From NCBI GenBank assembly GCA_010014835.2, contig JAAAKB020185961.1, positions 1-20,468 of the forward strand: a stretch of DNA of 20,468 nucleotides, given 5' to 3'. Origin of the DNA: Apostichopus leukothele. Its lineage: Eukaryota > Echinodermata > Holothuroidea > Aspidochirotida > Stichopodidae. The notes under the pieces are model-generated. The model worked only from the letters and a program-made list of their open reading frames with translations, did not search any database and was not told the DNA's origin. Each line of letters begins with the position of its first letter. Position 1 is the stretch's first letter. A program made the position numbers and the translations under genes. Below are positions 9,001-16,789 of this stretch, one piece after another.

Positions 9001-10847
9001 TCCATTACTCAGATGTATGGCACAGAGTTGTTTGTTGCCATGAAGAAAAAGTCAATTCCAGATAAGATGACTTTTCTGCACATATCCGGAGAGCTGGTGA
9101 CTCACAATGCCTTCCCCCCTCCCCCAGCTGCTCCCAGAAAAAGTATACATATATATATCTATATAAAGTATTTTTTTTCAAACCACAATTGATAATTATT
9201 TCTATTTTCAGATCTTAGTGACCATTTCAAACCAGACTCATTTGGCTACGCAGCTTATGCAAATTTTAGGTCAAAGGTTAGCACAAATGGTGATAACACC
9301 TGGAGACGCTGTCAGTGTAGAACGTCAGTCCAGACTTCCAGCATCTTTAGTGTCATGGTTGAAGAATTTGGTGAGTTTGCTGTTCTCTCCTGAGAATTCT
9401 GTCATATCTTTGCCTTAATATAGTGAAAAGGAAAATAGCAGGATGGGGGGAGGGGACTAAACGTTTCAGATTTGTAACTGCTTTCTTCTGTTCAGAATAA
9501 CTGTTTGACAAGCGTAAATATCAGCATTATGAGAATATTTTAAGACCTATGTGATGTAGATTCTTATGATGTAAACCTCCCCCAAACAGTTAAGAATAAT
9601 TCGACCCTTGAGATTCTTCAGATATAACACTCAGGACCAATCTGAACAGCTCTATCTAAAAGGTTACAGAGTCACTAAAGTTTTACAATGTTTCTCTTTG
9701 TTTGCTGTTGTTTTTTTTGTTTCCTATTGTTTTTCTTTGTTTGCTGTTTGTGTCTCTTTGTTTGCTGTTGTTTTTTCTTTGTTTGCTGTTGTTTTTTTTG
9801 TTTCCTATTGTTTTTCTTTGTTTGCTGTTTGTGTCTCTTTGTTTGATGTTGTTTTTTCTTTGTTTGCTGTTGTTTCTCTTCGTTTGCTGTTTGTTTTCCT
9901 TTGTTAGCTATTGTTTTTCTTTGTTAGCTATTGTTTTTCTTTGTTTGCTGTTGTTTCTGTTTGTTTGTTTGTTTGCTATTTGTTTTTCTTTGTTTGCTAT
10001 TAGGTTTTCTTTGTTTCCTATTGTTTTTCTTTGTTTTCTGTTGTTTCTCTTTGTTTGCTGTTGTTTCTCTTCGTTTGCTGTTTGTTTTCCTTTGTTAGCT
10101 ATTATTTTTCTTGTTTGCTATTTGTTTATCTTTGTTTCCTATTGTTTTTCTTTGTTTGTTTGTTGTTTTTCCTTTGTTAGCTATTGCTTTCCTTTGTTTG
10201 CTATTGTTATTCTTGTTATTAGTAGTGCTGGTACTTGCCAATGTTGTTGATGCAATGACAGCTTTTAGTTTCAATAATAATAATAACAGCATTGATGTCA
10301 GGATTAATACTCGTTGAATACTTTCTTCATGGAAATTCCAAAAAAGGAAAACTAAGAGATATCATCTCCTATTGGCACTATGACTTAACACACAATAACA
10401 AAGTTGCAGACTCAAAATATGAATTTAATATCAGGATATTTCCCAAGTAGAACAAGATGTTTGTTGTAACCATTTAATCTAGAGGGAGTTTTTCCATCAT
10501 GATCATCATATGTATAATATCAGATTAAAATGATGCTTTGGTTTTCTTCTCCTTTATTTTACTTGAGTATTTTACTCGAAACAAAAGCAATTCTGCCATA
10601 TCGATTATTATGCTATGTCATGGATTTCATTACAATCCTGTATCGTATTTTTGTTTATTCGACATTTCTGGTGGAATAATGGTACCTCTTGCTCCTTTTG
10701 CAGGCCAAGATGCCCCTCCGTTGCCCCAACCCACCAATCCAGGACACGGCCCACTTGGCTGGCCAGGCCGTGGGTCTTCTACCAGAATCCCATTCACAGT
10801 ACCCATTAGCATTACAACTCATAGAAGCAGTAGGGTCCTTGACTTGA
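1..10847 (+). CDS. RAB3GAP2: Rab3 GTPase-activating protein non-catalytic subunit, C-terminal half, 13 exons (5' partial)
   Basis: Thirteen exons join to 2124 coding bases, 707 residues plus TGA; the spliced segments are listed separately. All introns are GT-AG and all phases agree. The family protein is about 1,390 residues in vertebrates, so this is roughly the C-terminal half, covering the RAB3GAP2 C-terminal domain. Diagnostic stretches, compared with the vertebrate protein from memory, are WEYVVHWNK (residues near 330), TFLIKR and [16 protein letters not shown] (near 370-396), [15 protein letters not shown] (exon 10), GQRLAQMV (exon 12) and the end [12 protein letters not shown]. Known role: it pairs with the catalytic RAB3GAP1 subunit; the complex stimulates GTP hydrolysis by Rab3 and acts as an exchange factor for Rab18 at the ER, affecting exocytosis and autophagy. 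The N-terminal half and promoter lie upstream of the window. Confidence 0.93.
355..452 (+). CDS. RAB3GAP2: RAB3GAP2 exon 2 of window
   Basis: This short exon has no start codon of its own. It follows a strong polypyrimidine tract and TTAG acceptor (353-354) and precedes the donor CTG|GTAAGG at 453. Its 98 bases are exactly what is needed to link the phase-1 donor at 85 to the phase-0 acceptor at 1174. It encodes [12 protein letters not shown], then [19 protein letters not shown]. Without it the flanking exons do not join in frame. Confidence 0.8.
453..1174 (+). other. Intron between exons 2 and 3
   Basis: The intron holds a 16-bp tandem repeat near 600-660 (listed separately) and TAGGCCTA/TAGGTCTA-like words around 930-975. 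No further exon is needed for phase and none is seen. Confidence 0.75.
600..660. repeat. 16-bp C-rich minisatellite, about 3.5 copies
   Basis: CATAACTGCTTTCCCC recurs at 611, 627 and 643 with an exact 16-base step, and decays at 659. It lies about 150 bases downstream of the exon 2 donor. The C-rich strand gives a locally purine-poor transcript. No function is claimed. Confidence 0.9.
1175..1609 (+). CDS. RAB3GAP2: RAB3GAP2 exon 3 of window
   Basis: The exon encodes residues 62-206 in phase 0 on both sides. The acceptor is CTGTTTTCAG (1165-1174) and the donor AAG|GTAAGT (1610). It starts [18 protein letters not shown], contains an acidic serine-rich linker ([16 protein letters not shown]) and ends with a helical segment, [19 protein letters not shown]. 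The true frame continues upstream of the first in-frame TTG/ATG codons to the acceptor, as expected for an internal exon. Confidence 0.9.
1610..2472 (+). other. Intron between exons 3 and 4
   Basis: AT-rich intron with a short A6/G6 run near 2180-2195. I see no exon, RNA gene or ordered repeat in it. Confidence 0.7.
2473..2599 (+). CDS. RAB3GAP2: RAB3GAP2 exon 4 of window
   Basis: It encodes residues 207-248, [19 protein letters not shown] through [11 protein letters not shown], and ends in phase 1. The acceptor is TTCCAATTACAG. The donor CGAG|GTATTA is the weakest in the gene but is the only one giving the phase required by exon 5. Reading through it meets a lysine-rich stretch and a stop after about 13 codons, so retention would truncate the protein. 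Confidence 0.87.
2851..2915 (+). mobile_element. Probable SINE/L2-type 3' tail remnant
   Basis: The words AAGCA.TTTGAAGCACTTTGA, TTTAGCGCTATATAAAT and then TTATTATTATT occur in the order typical of the 3' ends of L2-like LINEs and the SINEs that borrow their tails in many marine animals. Only the tail is visible; no head or target-site duplication was found. The family assignment is from memory. Confidence 0.4.
3113..3127. repeat. Short (AAT)n microsatellite
   Basis: An AATAATAATAATAA tract within the intron between exons 4 and 5. Confidence 0.8.
3483..3536. repeat. 10-bp CAATTG tandem repeat upstream of exon 5
   Basis: GACAATTGTG alternates with GACAATTGAG in a 10-base step for about five copies, ending in GACAATTGCG and GACAGT. 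Each unit holds the self-complementary CAATTG. The array ends about 98 bases before the exon 5 acceptor. Confidence 0.9.
3634..3795 (+). CDS. RAB3GAP2: RAB3GAP2 exon 5 of window
   Basis: It encodes residues 249-302, (G)[20 protein letters not shown] followed by a charged linker with [19 protein letters not shown]. The acceptor is TCAATACAG and the donor ATCG|GTGAGT, with phase 1 at both ends. A six-copy 10-bp CAATTG repeat lies about 100 bases upstream in the intron. Confidence 0.9.
3885..4245. repeat. Degenerate TATCCCATTA repeats in intron
   Basis: Variants of TATCCCATTAA and TATCCTATTA recur near 3974, 4038, 4064, 4107, 4146, 4173 and 4226, often followed by TAAGT and TTGTATAA words. Spacing is irregular (about 25-65 bases), suggesting an old, decayed minisatellite. 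Confidence 0.5.
4310..4663. repeat. 177-bp tandem duplication in intron before exon 6
   Basis: The segment from CTTCGAGGAAATTTT through GACTACCTTTAAGTAG appears twice, at about 4310-4486 and 4487-4663. Shared landmarks include GGGACATTGAGTCATCTTGG, GGAGAGTAAAGACCTCA and AACTTCTAGCAATTATA. The copies differ by scattered substitutions and small indels. The second copy ends 48 bases before the exon 6 acceptor AG/exon junction. Confidence 0.92.
4712..4818 (+). CDS. RAB3GAP2: RAB3GAP2 exon 6 of window
   Basis: It encodes residues 303-338, [18 protein letters not shown] and then [14 protein letters not shown]. The WEYVVHWNK segment closely resembles the vertebrate RAB3GAP2 sequence as I recall it. 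The acceptor is CTTTTCTAG and the donor GAG|GTAAGT, giving phase 1 in and phase 0 out. Confidence 0.93.
4819..5616 (+). other. Intron between exons 6 and 7
   Basis: No repeat, RNA gene or exon recognised in this AT-rich intron. Confidence 0.7.
5617..5683 (+). CDS. RAB3GAP2: RAB3GAP2 exon 7 of window
   Basis: A small exon encoding residues 339-360, [20 protein letters not shown] then QH(G). The acceptor is TTTCTCTTAAAG and the donor ATG|GTAAGT. The spacing and the ending LVQHG match the family just before the TFLxKR block. The exon leaves phase 1, which is required by the start of exon 8. Confidence 0.9.
5684..6361 (+). other. 5' part of the intron between exons 7 and 8
   Basis: Unremarkable AT-rich intron up to the hairpin array. 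The word TAAAGATTAATATT at about 6343-6357 is the likely ancestral sequence to which the repeat units rejoin. Confidence 0.7.
6362..6624 (+). repeat. Array of four hairpin units copying the exon 8 splice acceptor
   Basis: Four units start at 6362, 6426, 6488 and 6552 (steps 64, 62, 64), and the real acceptor region begins another 64 bases on at 6616. Each unit reads TCTTTACAG, then GTGTGTGCAGTATGC, a loop TATG, and the reverse complement back to CCTGTAAAGA. In unit 1 the 24-base arms (6362-6385 and 6390-6413) pair perfectly around a 4-base loop. Unit 2 lost two bases in its left arm; units 2 and 3 share an A change in the right arm; unit 4 has one G. The left arm equals the exon 8 polypyrimidine tract, acceptor and first 25 exon bases. 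Confidence 0.97.
6625..6731 (+). CDS. RAB3GAP2: RAB3GAP2 exon 8 of window
   Basis: It encodes (G)[16 protein letters not shown] and [16 protein letters not shown], the best conserved block of the window (residues 361-396). The acceptor is ATTCTTTTCAG and the donor AGG|GTGAGT. The first 25 bases and the preceding 3' splice site are copied four times immediately upstream as hairpins; only this last copy continues into the conserved coding sequence, so it is taken as the functional acceptor. Confidence 0.95.
6732..7153 (+). other. Intron between exons 8 and 9
   Basis: It contains a run of 13 C at 6996-7008 and the first copy of the 98-bp duplication described separately. An AATAAA at about 6965 is intronic. 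Confidence 0.8.
6985..7178 (+). repeat. 98-bp tandem duplication carrying a second exon 9 acceptor
   Basis: Copy 1 (6985-7080) and copy 2 (7083-7178) both run from TATGAGCCAT through a C-rich tract, CTTGCATCTCACCATGTGTC, a pyrimidine tract, TGTAG and the first 25 bases of exon 9. Exon starts are 7056 (copy) and 7154 (real), exactly 98 apart. In the shared exon bases the only differences are CTA/CTT and AGT/AGC, both silent. The copy lacks the rest of the exon and a donor. Confidence 0.95.
7154..7228 (+). CDS. RAB3GAP2: RAB3GAP2 exon 9 of window
   Basis: It encodes residues 397-421, [18 protein letters not shown] then VLDILYK, in phase 0 throughout. The acceptor is TTCCATGTAG and the donor AAG|GTGAGT. 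A 98-bp upstream duplication carries a second acceptor and the first 25 bases of this exon; the copy at 7154 is chosen because it alone continues in frame to the donor. Confidence 0.94.
7229..7618 (+). other. Intron between exons 9 and 10
   Basis: No repeat or additional exon recognised. Confidence 0.7.
7619..7921 (+). CDS. RAB3GAP2: RAB3GAP2 exon 10 of window
   Basis: This 101-codon exon encodes residues 422-522. It contains [19 protein letters not shown], a hydrophobic helix [16 protein letters not shown] and [15 protein letters not shown]. The order corresponds to the vertebrate segment with DAWLSVEGP and SLFD..FFKDL. The acceptor is TTTCCTCAG and the donor GAG|GTAAGT, phase 0 on both sides. 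Confidence 0.95.
7922..8437 (+). other. Intron between exons 10 and 11
   Basis: It contains a poly-C run at about 8191-8204 followed by CTGCAG, which mimics an acceptor but leads to no conserved coding sequence. Nothing else recognised. Confidence 0.7.
8438..8692 (+). CDS. RAB3GAP2: RAB3GAP2 exon 11 of window
   Basis: It encodes residues 523-607, from [17 protein letters not shown] through a proline-rich linker ([12 protein letters not shown]) to [12 protein letters not shown] and [15 protein letters not shown]. The end aligns with the vertebrate segment ending in the ELY motif. The acceptor is CTTTGACAG and the donor GAG|GTACGT. It has no early methionine and would be missed by a start-codon-based ORF search. 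Confidence 0.93.
8693..9211 (+). other. Intron between exons 11 and 12
   Basis: It holds a C-rich stretch near 9113-9125 and a short TA-rich microsatellite at about 9142-9168. The flanking exons join directly in phase 0 and match the family without extra residues. Confidence 0.7.
9212..9370 (+). CDS. RAB3GAP2: RAB3GAP2 exon 12 of window
   Basis: It encodes residues 608-660, [27 protein letters not shown] and [12 protein letters not shown]. The family shows the same order: an AsQLL segment, a TGQRLA motif and TWLK. The acceptor is TTCTATTTTCAG and the donor TTG|GTGAGT, phase 0 on both sides. Confidence 0.94.
9689..10232 (+). repeat. T/G-rich minisatellite in the last intron
   Basis: About 540 bases are built from variants of TTTCTTTGTTTGCTGTTGTT, with almost no A or C outside TTTCCTATT, TTAGC and GTCTC variants. 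There are higher-order copies: an 81-base block at 9701 recurs at 9782, and a block with TCTTCGTTTGCTGTTTG at about 9875 recurs 191 bases on. The open frame across it encodes only F/L/C/V low-complexity sequence and is an artefact. Confidence 0.93.
10704..10847 (+). CDS. RAB3GAP2: RAB3GAP2 last coding exon with stop
   Basis: It encodes residues 661-707, [40 protein letters not shown] and EAVGSLT, then TGA at 10845. The human protein likewise ends a few residues after an LLPE...LALHLIEAV motif, so the C terminus is complete. The acceptor is CTCCTTTTGCAG. Longer open frames across this region lie in other registers and are shadows. Confidence 0.95.
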   Translation, partial: AKMPLRCPNPPIQDTAHLAGQAVGLLPESHSQYPLALQLIEAVGSLT

Positions 10848-11905
10848 CAGAGTCTTCAGTCAAGTGATGTGAACGGCTTGCATGTCACACATTCCGTGAC
10901 ACGACGGATTATCAGCAGTGTTTAAAGCCGCAGTCAGTAATAGCTGGCAGAACAGAATGTTATGTTTACTGTACTTGAACAAGCCTTTGCTCTAATAGTG
11001 GGTATAACTCGTTGGGACTATAACATTCATTCATGTTGTTCAGACAACAGTAGTATAATGTCCCTGTGTGCTGGTCTGTTGTGTTTTAGCCTTATTCTTG
11101 TCAGTAACATCATGCATGTTTGAAAGGACTTTACAACAAATGATGAAACTTTCTGTCTGTAAAAAATAGAGGTATAGGAAGCATGTGCCGTGTTCAGTGA
11201 GTCGCAGTGTGATGAAACCGGAGGCCCGCCAAAGAGATGAAGCCCTTAAAAGTTCTCAATTGTTTTGGTCAAATTCTCCGCATGGTCTGTTCCTTATGGT
11301 TGCTACATGTGGATCGTAAAACACTGTCCCTCTATTGTTGCTATGGCAACCCTCTGTCAATTTTGTCTGTTGATAGGCAGTGTCTGATAGGTAACTGTTA
11401 GGTTAAATGTCATTGATAAAATATTTCCTAGTGCAATGAAAACAGAAGATATCCAAAGAGGGTAACTTTTCTTTGTTATGTATGTACTCCAGAGCCAGTA
11501 GATGTATATTAACGTATTGCTGTAGCTTTATAATCAAAGTTTTGATTTGATAAGAACACTTGCGGTTTAGCAAGGTGCTGATTTATTTACTTCACGGTGT
11601 TGTTAGAAGTATTTACAACACAATATAGGCAAGGATGTTTACTTCAGGTTAATCAGAATTTTATTATCCAACTTGGATTTCTGGAGAAAAAAAATCATGA
11701 AAATGCTGTTGCACAACACTTTATGATCTGAGTTAATAATCCAAGTTAATAGATGTAAAGGCCAAAAATTATATGAAGGGAAGTATTAGCCATGTGTTGA
11801 AGGTTGTGTCATGATCTGCCATGCAATTACTCAGCTTTTACTTTTGTTTAGGTTAAGTTCCTCTCCTTATTATGAATAATAAAACCATTAAACATGAAAG
11901 TGCAA
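10848..11905 (+). other. RAB3GAP2: Probable 3' UTR of RAB3GAP2
   Basis: Non-coding sequence directly after the stop codon, running to shortly after the first AATAAA on this strand. The true end cannot be read from sequence alone; further AATAAA words occur at 14566 and 15073. Confidence 0.45.
11878..11883 (+). terminator. Candidate polyadenylation signal
   Basis: AATAAA within GAATAATAAAACC, about 1.03 kb after the stop. ATTAAA follows at about 11888, and GT-rich sequence (GTTAGTTTGTAGTGG) lies some 75 bases downstream, farther than ideal. Cleavage was not observed. Confidence 0.35.
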
Positions 11906-14053
11906 CGGTCATCGTCAATTGAGTACATATCATGCTGTGAATGTAGCAGTCCTGTTAGTTTGTAGTGGAAATGTTAACTGTAACCTACTTAATAGATAAA
12001 GGAAAAAAGTCCTTTTCTTACCGTGTTCAGTGTAAGAAATCTATGTCACTTTGTAACATGTTTTAACATTCAAAAAATGAAAGGGATATCTTCATATTGC
12101 TAGAAATTGTTGGATATGCATTTTCAGTGTCTGAACTGGGAATGGATGTGAATCATATGAAATTATCTGGTTTGCATCCTGGTTTCATAATTTCATTTTT
12201 CCATTAATTTAAAATAATAATTTAAAAATTAATTGCAGATTGACATAAAGCAAAAGCCTGCAGCTCGTAAAAGCACAGCCTGACCAGTCGTCGTTTTGTC
12301 CAAAAGTACCCCACCAAAATGTTCTGTGCAAAATAACCCCCAAAACAAGGGTGTTTTTAATTTTACTTATTTATTTAACGTAGTAGGGTAACCGTATGTG
12401 TTGAAAGGATGTCGGTTTAGGTCAAGAGGAAGGTGGTGTGGTCACCGAGTGTAGCTTCTCATTCAGGTTGGGCAAAAATGAACGTTAATTGCAGTTAGTG
12501 TTTGGTAAAAACAAGAATTTATAAATGAAATTTAAAATAGTTTGGACTGCCATGAAATATCATTCACCATGTTATATGCCTCTTGTTGTTTTGTAACTTT
12601 AAACCTATTTTGGTGTCCCTTTTAAAATTTATTCTAAGAACAAAAAAACTACTATATACAACTGTAGAAGGTATTATAGATATTCACTTCGGTTTTTTTT
12701 GTGTTTTTTTGGCATATTTGGATAAAGTTGCTATCATGAAGGCATTTGATGGAAGGCTGAATATTTGTCTCCTATATAAATTTAGTTTAGTGAAAGATTT
12801 GAAGTATCGGCTTTGAAAATCTGAGTATGTCCTCCCAAGGAATTTACTGGTCAATGAAGGAGATGCATGTCAACAATGTCAAAGGTCATCAGCAGAATTA
12901 CACTCAAATAAGCTTCAAAGTCTGTTAAAGTTCACGTATAGTTTATCTCTTTGCATCTTGCTTTCACAATCGTGATCACATTTCCTCACCTCGATTTTTT
13001 TCTTTTTTTTAACGATGCTTGAAAATAGAGGGTCAGAATTTTGGAACCCTTAAAGCAAAAAGGTTGTATGACACACCCCAGTTTTCAAAAGCCCCACAAC
13101 ATTTTCATGGGAAGAGAATTTTTATGGGGTTTGTTATTAACCTGCATGGGATGTTAACACTACATGTGTCAATTCAAGTTTCGTACAACAAATATGAATG
13201 CCAAAATACAGCACCATCTTGCGGCTAATCTATTGCACCCTTGATAACACCAGAACACTAAGGATCCACATCTTCAAATTGCACCACACCAATGGAAATC
13301 CTGCATAAGGGCCTCCTTGTCAAATCCGAAGGAAGCAAGGTTTTTTTGGTAGCTGTTGGGGTTGTTGCTTTATGATGACCAATAATAGACAGGCAGTAAA
13401 CTATGATCTATAATAATTCTTTCCAACCTCATTTCAAGGGATTATTTATTTTATTTTTCCCCCCTTTGTTGCCTTTTTGAAATAGTCTTCCTCTATCTTC
13501 AGTCAGTTTTTCTAACCAGAAATTTGATGTCCTGGAGTCAAGAAAGACATCCTATATGTGTATATTATGGATATGTGAGTTTGGTGTAAACTATTCCATG
13601 TAAAGTGATATAAATTATGTTATTAACTAGAAATATATTAAACGTGGAGCATATTTAACAAGTATCTACCAATTATATTTCTCGTCTCTTTCTTCTTTTG
13701 CTACTTTTGTTATTTTTATGAAATTTTAATTTTTTTCAACGTTTGAAATATCCAGAGGGAAAGTCCAAGTTTTTTTTTTGGCTGATGAAAGGCTGATCCA
13801 TTGGGTTGATCTATTCAACAAATCATGGTGAAATTTGTACATGGATCGCAATATTAATAATTGAATTTGACTTAGTTTGTTCCATAGGTGAACTTAAAAG
13901 TAAACATACCTAGGTACAGCAAGGTTAAGTGTTTTGTGTGAAGAGAAAGTTTACATAATGATAATAATCAGCAGTTATTTTTACTACGCTTAAATCAATC
14001 ACGAATGTGGGAACAACCCGCAAGGGCTTATGGATTACAACTTACACGTCGGG
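11906..14053. other. Non-coding region downstream of RAB3GAP2
   Basis: AT-rich sequence with short homopolymer runs. Small open frames such as 12583-12816 and 13019-13228 have no recognisable domain, exon structure or conservation signal. No repeat of clear structure seen. Confidence 0.6.
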
Positions 14054-14063
14054 TGGCTTCCAA
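14054..14063. repeat. Left target-site duplication of the SINE
   Basis: TGGCTTCCAA, identical to 14288-14297 on the other side of the element. Confidence 0.55.
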
Positions 14064-14287
14064 TTCAACATATTAACACAAATTTGGAATCTTTTCAATT
14101 TTGAAAGTCATTTAAGATGGAGAAAACCATAGATTGCTCTTGGATGAAAAACCCAACTTACTATGACCCGCCCGGATATCGAACAAAGAACCTCCCGATT
14201 GCTAAGCCTCATTGCTTCAAATGCCACCCCCTTTATCCACTCGGCCAAAGCACATGGTTTGGCAGTGGATGTCAACACAATACATGA
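14064..14287 (-). mobile_element. tRNA-derived SINE (Leu/Ser-like head), inserted in minus orientation
   Basis: On the minus strand an A box TGGCCGAGTGG (14247 down to 14237) and a B box GTTCGATATCC (14184 down to 14174) are 73 bases apart end to end, the spacing of a class II tRNA. TGGCCGAGTGG is the typical D-arm of tRNA-Leu/Ser. Downstream comes a tRNA-unrelated body with TTGGGTTTTTCATCC. The 10-bp TGGCTTCCAA occurs at 14054-14063 and 14288-14297 and is a likely target-site duplication. The acceptor stem does not pair well, so this is not a functional tRNA. Family name unknown to me. Confidence 0.72.
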
Positions 14288-14297
14288 TGGCTTCCAA
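14288..14297. repeat. Right target-site duplication of the SINE
   Basis: TGGCTTCCAA, identical to 14054-14063. It lies about 40 bases 5' of the A box on the minus strand, more than usual for a tRNA SINE head. Confidence 0.5.
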
Positions 14298-16436
14298 CAT
14301 AACGTGTTTGTCAACAACCTTCACACCCCTCCCCCCCCCCCCATTCATGCAGTTCCCTTTACCATACCAAGTATGTTGATGGATCAGTATATTACACATT
14401 AGATTCTCAACACCTTTCTGTTACAGCTTTTACGTTGGCATGGAATTCTAGTCTACCAAAATAAGATGTATTAAGCAAGACATAATATAGAAAGAAAGCA
14501 AAGAGAATGGACACTGGAAATTTGGATTTATGTCTTTATTATTCCATCATTCTGGGAATTTTGGAAATAAATGAAAGTATATAGCTTATAATTGCCTCAG
14601 TATAGCTCACAAAAAATAATATGTATTCAATATGAGAACGTTGACTGTAGGAATAGCATCTATGTATACATATATGTGTATATATAAATGTATATCTATA
14701 TATATATATATTTATATGTATGTGTGTGTGAAGTATGAAAAGTCATCACAATAAGTGGTTGTAATCCTTCTACATGTAAATGGCAATCCTATTATAGAGG
14801 CAACAGAGACGCTTGGATAATTGAAATGCCCTGACCCATCACATATTAAATGCGTATACCATAAACGTTGGTCAAGTGGTATGATATCTTATGATATGAA
14901 GTGAGGAAGCTGGAATTGGGAAGAATTTTCCATCAAGATATTAATATTTTTGATAAGTAATAGGAATATGCTTGATGAGGTAGACGTCATCCGGACAAAT
15001 ACAAATGATATAGTTCAGTTTATAAGTATTATTTATAACCTATGAATTTTAGGTTTTATTTACTCTCTTGGCAATAAAAGGCTGCATTTCTTGTGCTTTA
15101 ATATTACAACATAACATTTAAAACCAACACTACAATAACACTTTAACCAATGTTAATCCATTTGCCCGTGCAGTAGGTTACACCAATTGCATGTAAGATA
15201 TCCCAAAGGCGTAATTTTAAAACACATCGTAGAGGTTTTATCGACAATAAAGAAGAACAATGATAAAAATTGCTAAAAAAAACAACAGAAACAGCATATA
15301 TTTAATGTCAAATATTTGCGCAGAAATCTTGCAGCGCTCTCCTTGTGGTCTGCCGTTGTCTAATTGCTTTTCATGATATCAAATCTTGACACTTACGAGA
15401 GCCCGTGAAAAAGAAGCGATATGCGTGAGTATAAACCAAATATTATTCCAAAAAGACAAAAAAAGTTTAAAACAGTGGCTGTTTTTCTCGCTGTATTTGT
15501 GACTTACTGTCATACGAACTTTTTTTGGGCTTGCCTTCACTGATTTACATTTATCATTCATTTACATATAAAATGAAATGAAATCATGCTGCGTATTATA
15601 ATTAAGCATTTATAATGAGAACAAATTATTTACAATTATTCCACCCACCCCCACCCAAAAGAAATTCCTTTTGAACATATTGTCATCAATTAATTAATCA
15701 AGCTAACCTGATATTTTAAGTAATATTGAACCTCATTTCGCAATATTAATCACGATAGGTACAACGTTTACCTAGCACAGTCCCCTGTTTGTCATTTGAG
15801 AATTCCATAACAGAGGCCGTTACTTCTTTCCTTGACAACATTCCCTTTTTTATTAATGATTTTGTCCCTTTCAAGTAATTTCTTTATTACCAGAAGGGAA
15901 TAGTTACAATGATTTACATGTTCCAAAGCTTTAAAATCTGGTTATTTTGAATCTTATCCAAGAAAGGGTTTCTGTTCGGGAAGGTTGATTCTCAAAGGCC
16001 TCTAGTATAGATAAATACGTCCGCAGTCAATTGTAGTGTTACACGGTGTCGTGAGCGTGCATAATACCAAAGTTTGTATTAAACGTCACATCAATTTGGA
16101 TGTCGGTCCTCAGATGTCTAAATTTTCCTTCCGTTCTATGAGGAAGTAGGGTAACCATCCATTCATTCACATGCCAATTGAGGCCATTTCATACTTAAGT
16201 TAATCTTCGACAGGGGATACCGCTAAAAAAAAATGTTGCAATCGTTCACTCTATATCATCAAAACAAGAGGAGGAGGAAGTATATTTAGACTATAATCAA
16301 ATAAACAATGGGCTGCGTCTAATTGAGATGTGATCCGTAATAAAACAAATAAGTGGCACTTCTTACAGTAAAGCAACAATAATGAAAGATTATCCATATT
16401 ATGAAATGTATCTAGGTCGTGGCTGTGTCATCAATA
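14298..16436. other. Non-coding AT-rich region
   Basis: It contains a poly-C run at about 14330-14341 and a TA/TG microsatellite near 14661-14730. Open frames are short and featureless. No RNA gene recognised. Confidence 0.6.
14661..14730. repeat. TA/TG microsatellite
   Basis: Interrupted TATATG, TATATA and TGTGTG runs. Confidence 0.9.
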
Positions 16437-16444
16437 TGACGTCA
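16437..16444. promoter_or_regulatory. Perfect CRE octamer
   Basis: TGACGTCA, the full palindromic CREB/ATF site, within AATATGACGTCAGACC. A single 8-mer can arise by chance; no promoter is identified nearby. Confidence 0.3.
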
Positions 16445-16754
16445 GACCATATACGCCGGTAGTGGGGTGCGTACGATAGTATACAGTACATGTTCTGTTG
16501 TGTGGTATAAAACAAGTCTGTCACAAGTATATGGGTTATAGATATTAACTTTTGGTTTATATGTACTATGTATGATTATAATATAATATAACATGTTATT
16601 CTATATGTTTCTTCCCTTTAACTCGATCCTGAATTCATTACATTGTATCGTCGACAACCTACTACGAATTAAGCTATAGGGAAGTATAACAGAAGAGGAT
16701 TGTGGGAGGGTTTCGAAACTATACTTTGAGGAATGTCAGACCTTCATTTAATGG

Positions 16755-16789
16755 ATTGAAATTTCAATTAAATTTAATGAAATTTCATT
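16755..16789. repeat. Two 14-bp palindromes two helical turns apart
   Basis: ATTGAAATTTCAAT (16755-16768) and AATGAAATTTCATT (16776-16789) are each perfectly self-complementary and share the core TGAAATTTCA. Their centres are 21 bp apart. Confidence 0.7.

Noticed and set aside
9702-10250. 182-residue open frame of F, L, C and V on the + strand
   Set aside because: It is the translation of the T/G minisatellite; it is low complexity in every frame and lies inside the last intron.
10538-10867. 109-residue open frame across the last exon
   Set aside because: It is in a different frame from the RAB3GAP2 coding sequence, which reads [11 protein letters not shown] and ends at 10847; the overlap is a shadow.
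14174-14255. Functional tRNA-Leu or tRNA-Ser gene on the minus strand
   Set aside because: The A and B boxes are present, but the acceptor stem arms do not pair and the anticodon arm is not recognisable; a SINE head explains the boxes.
14108-14402. Opposing 60-79 residue open frames
   Set aside because: They overlap the tRNA-derived SINE and have no protein signature.
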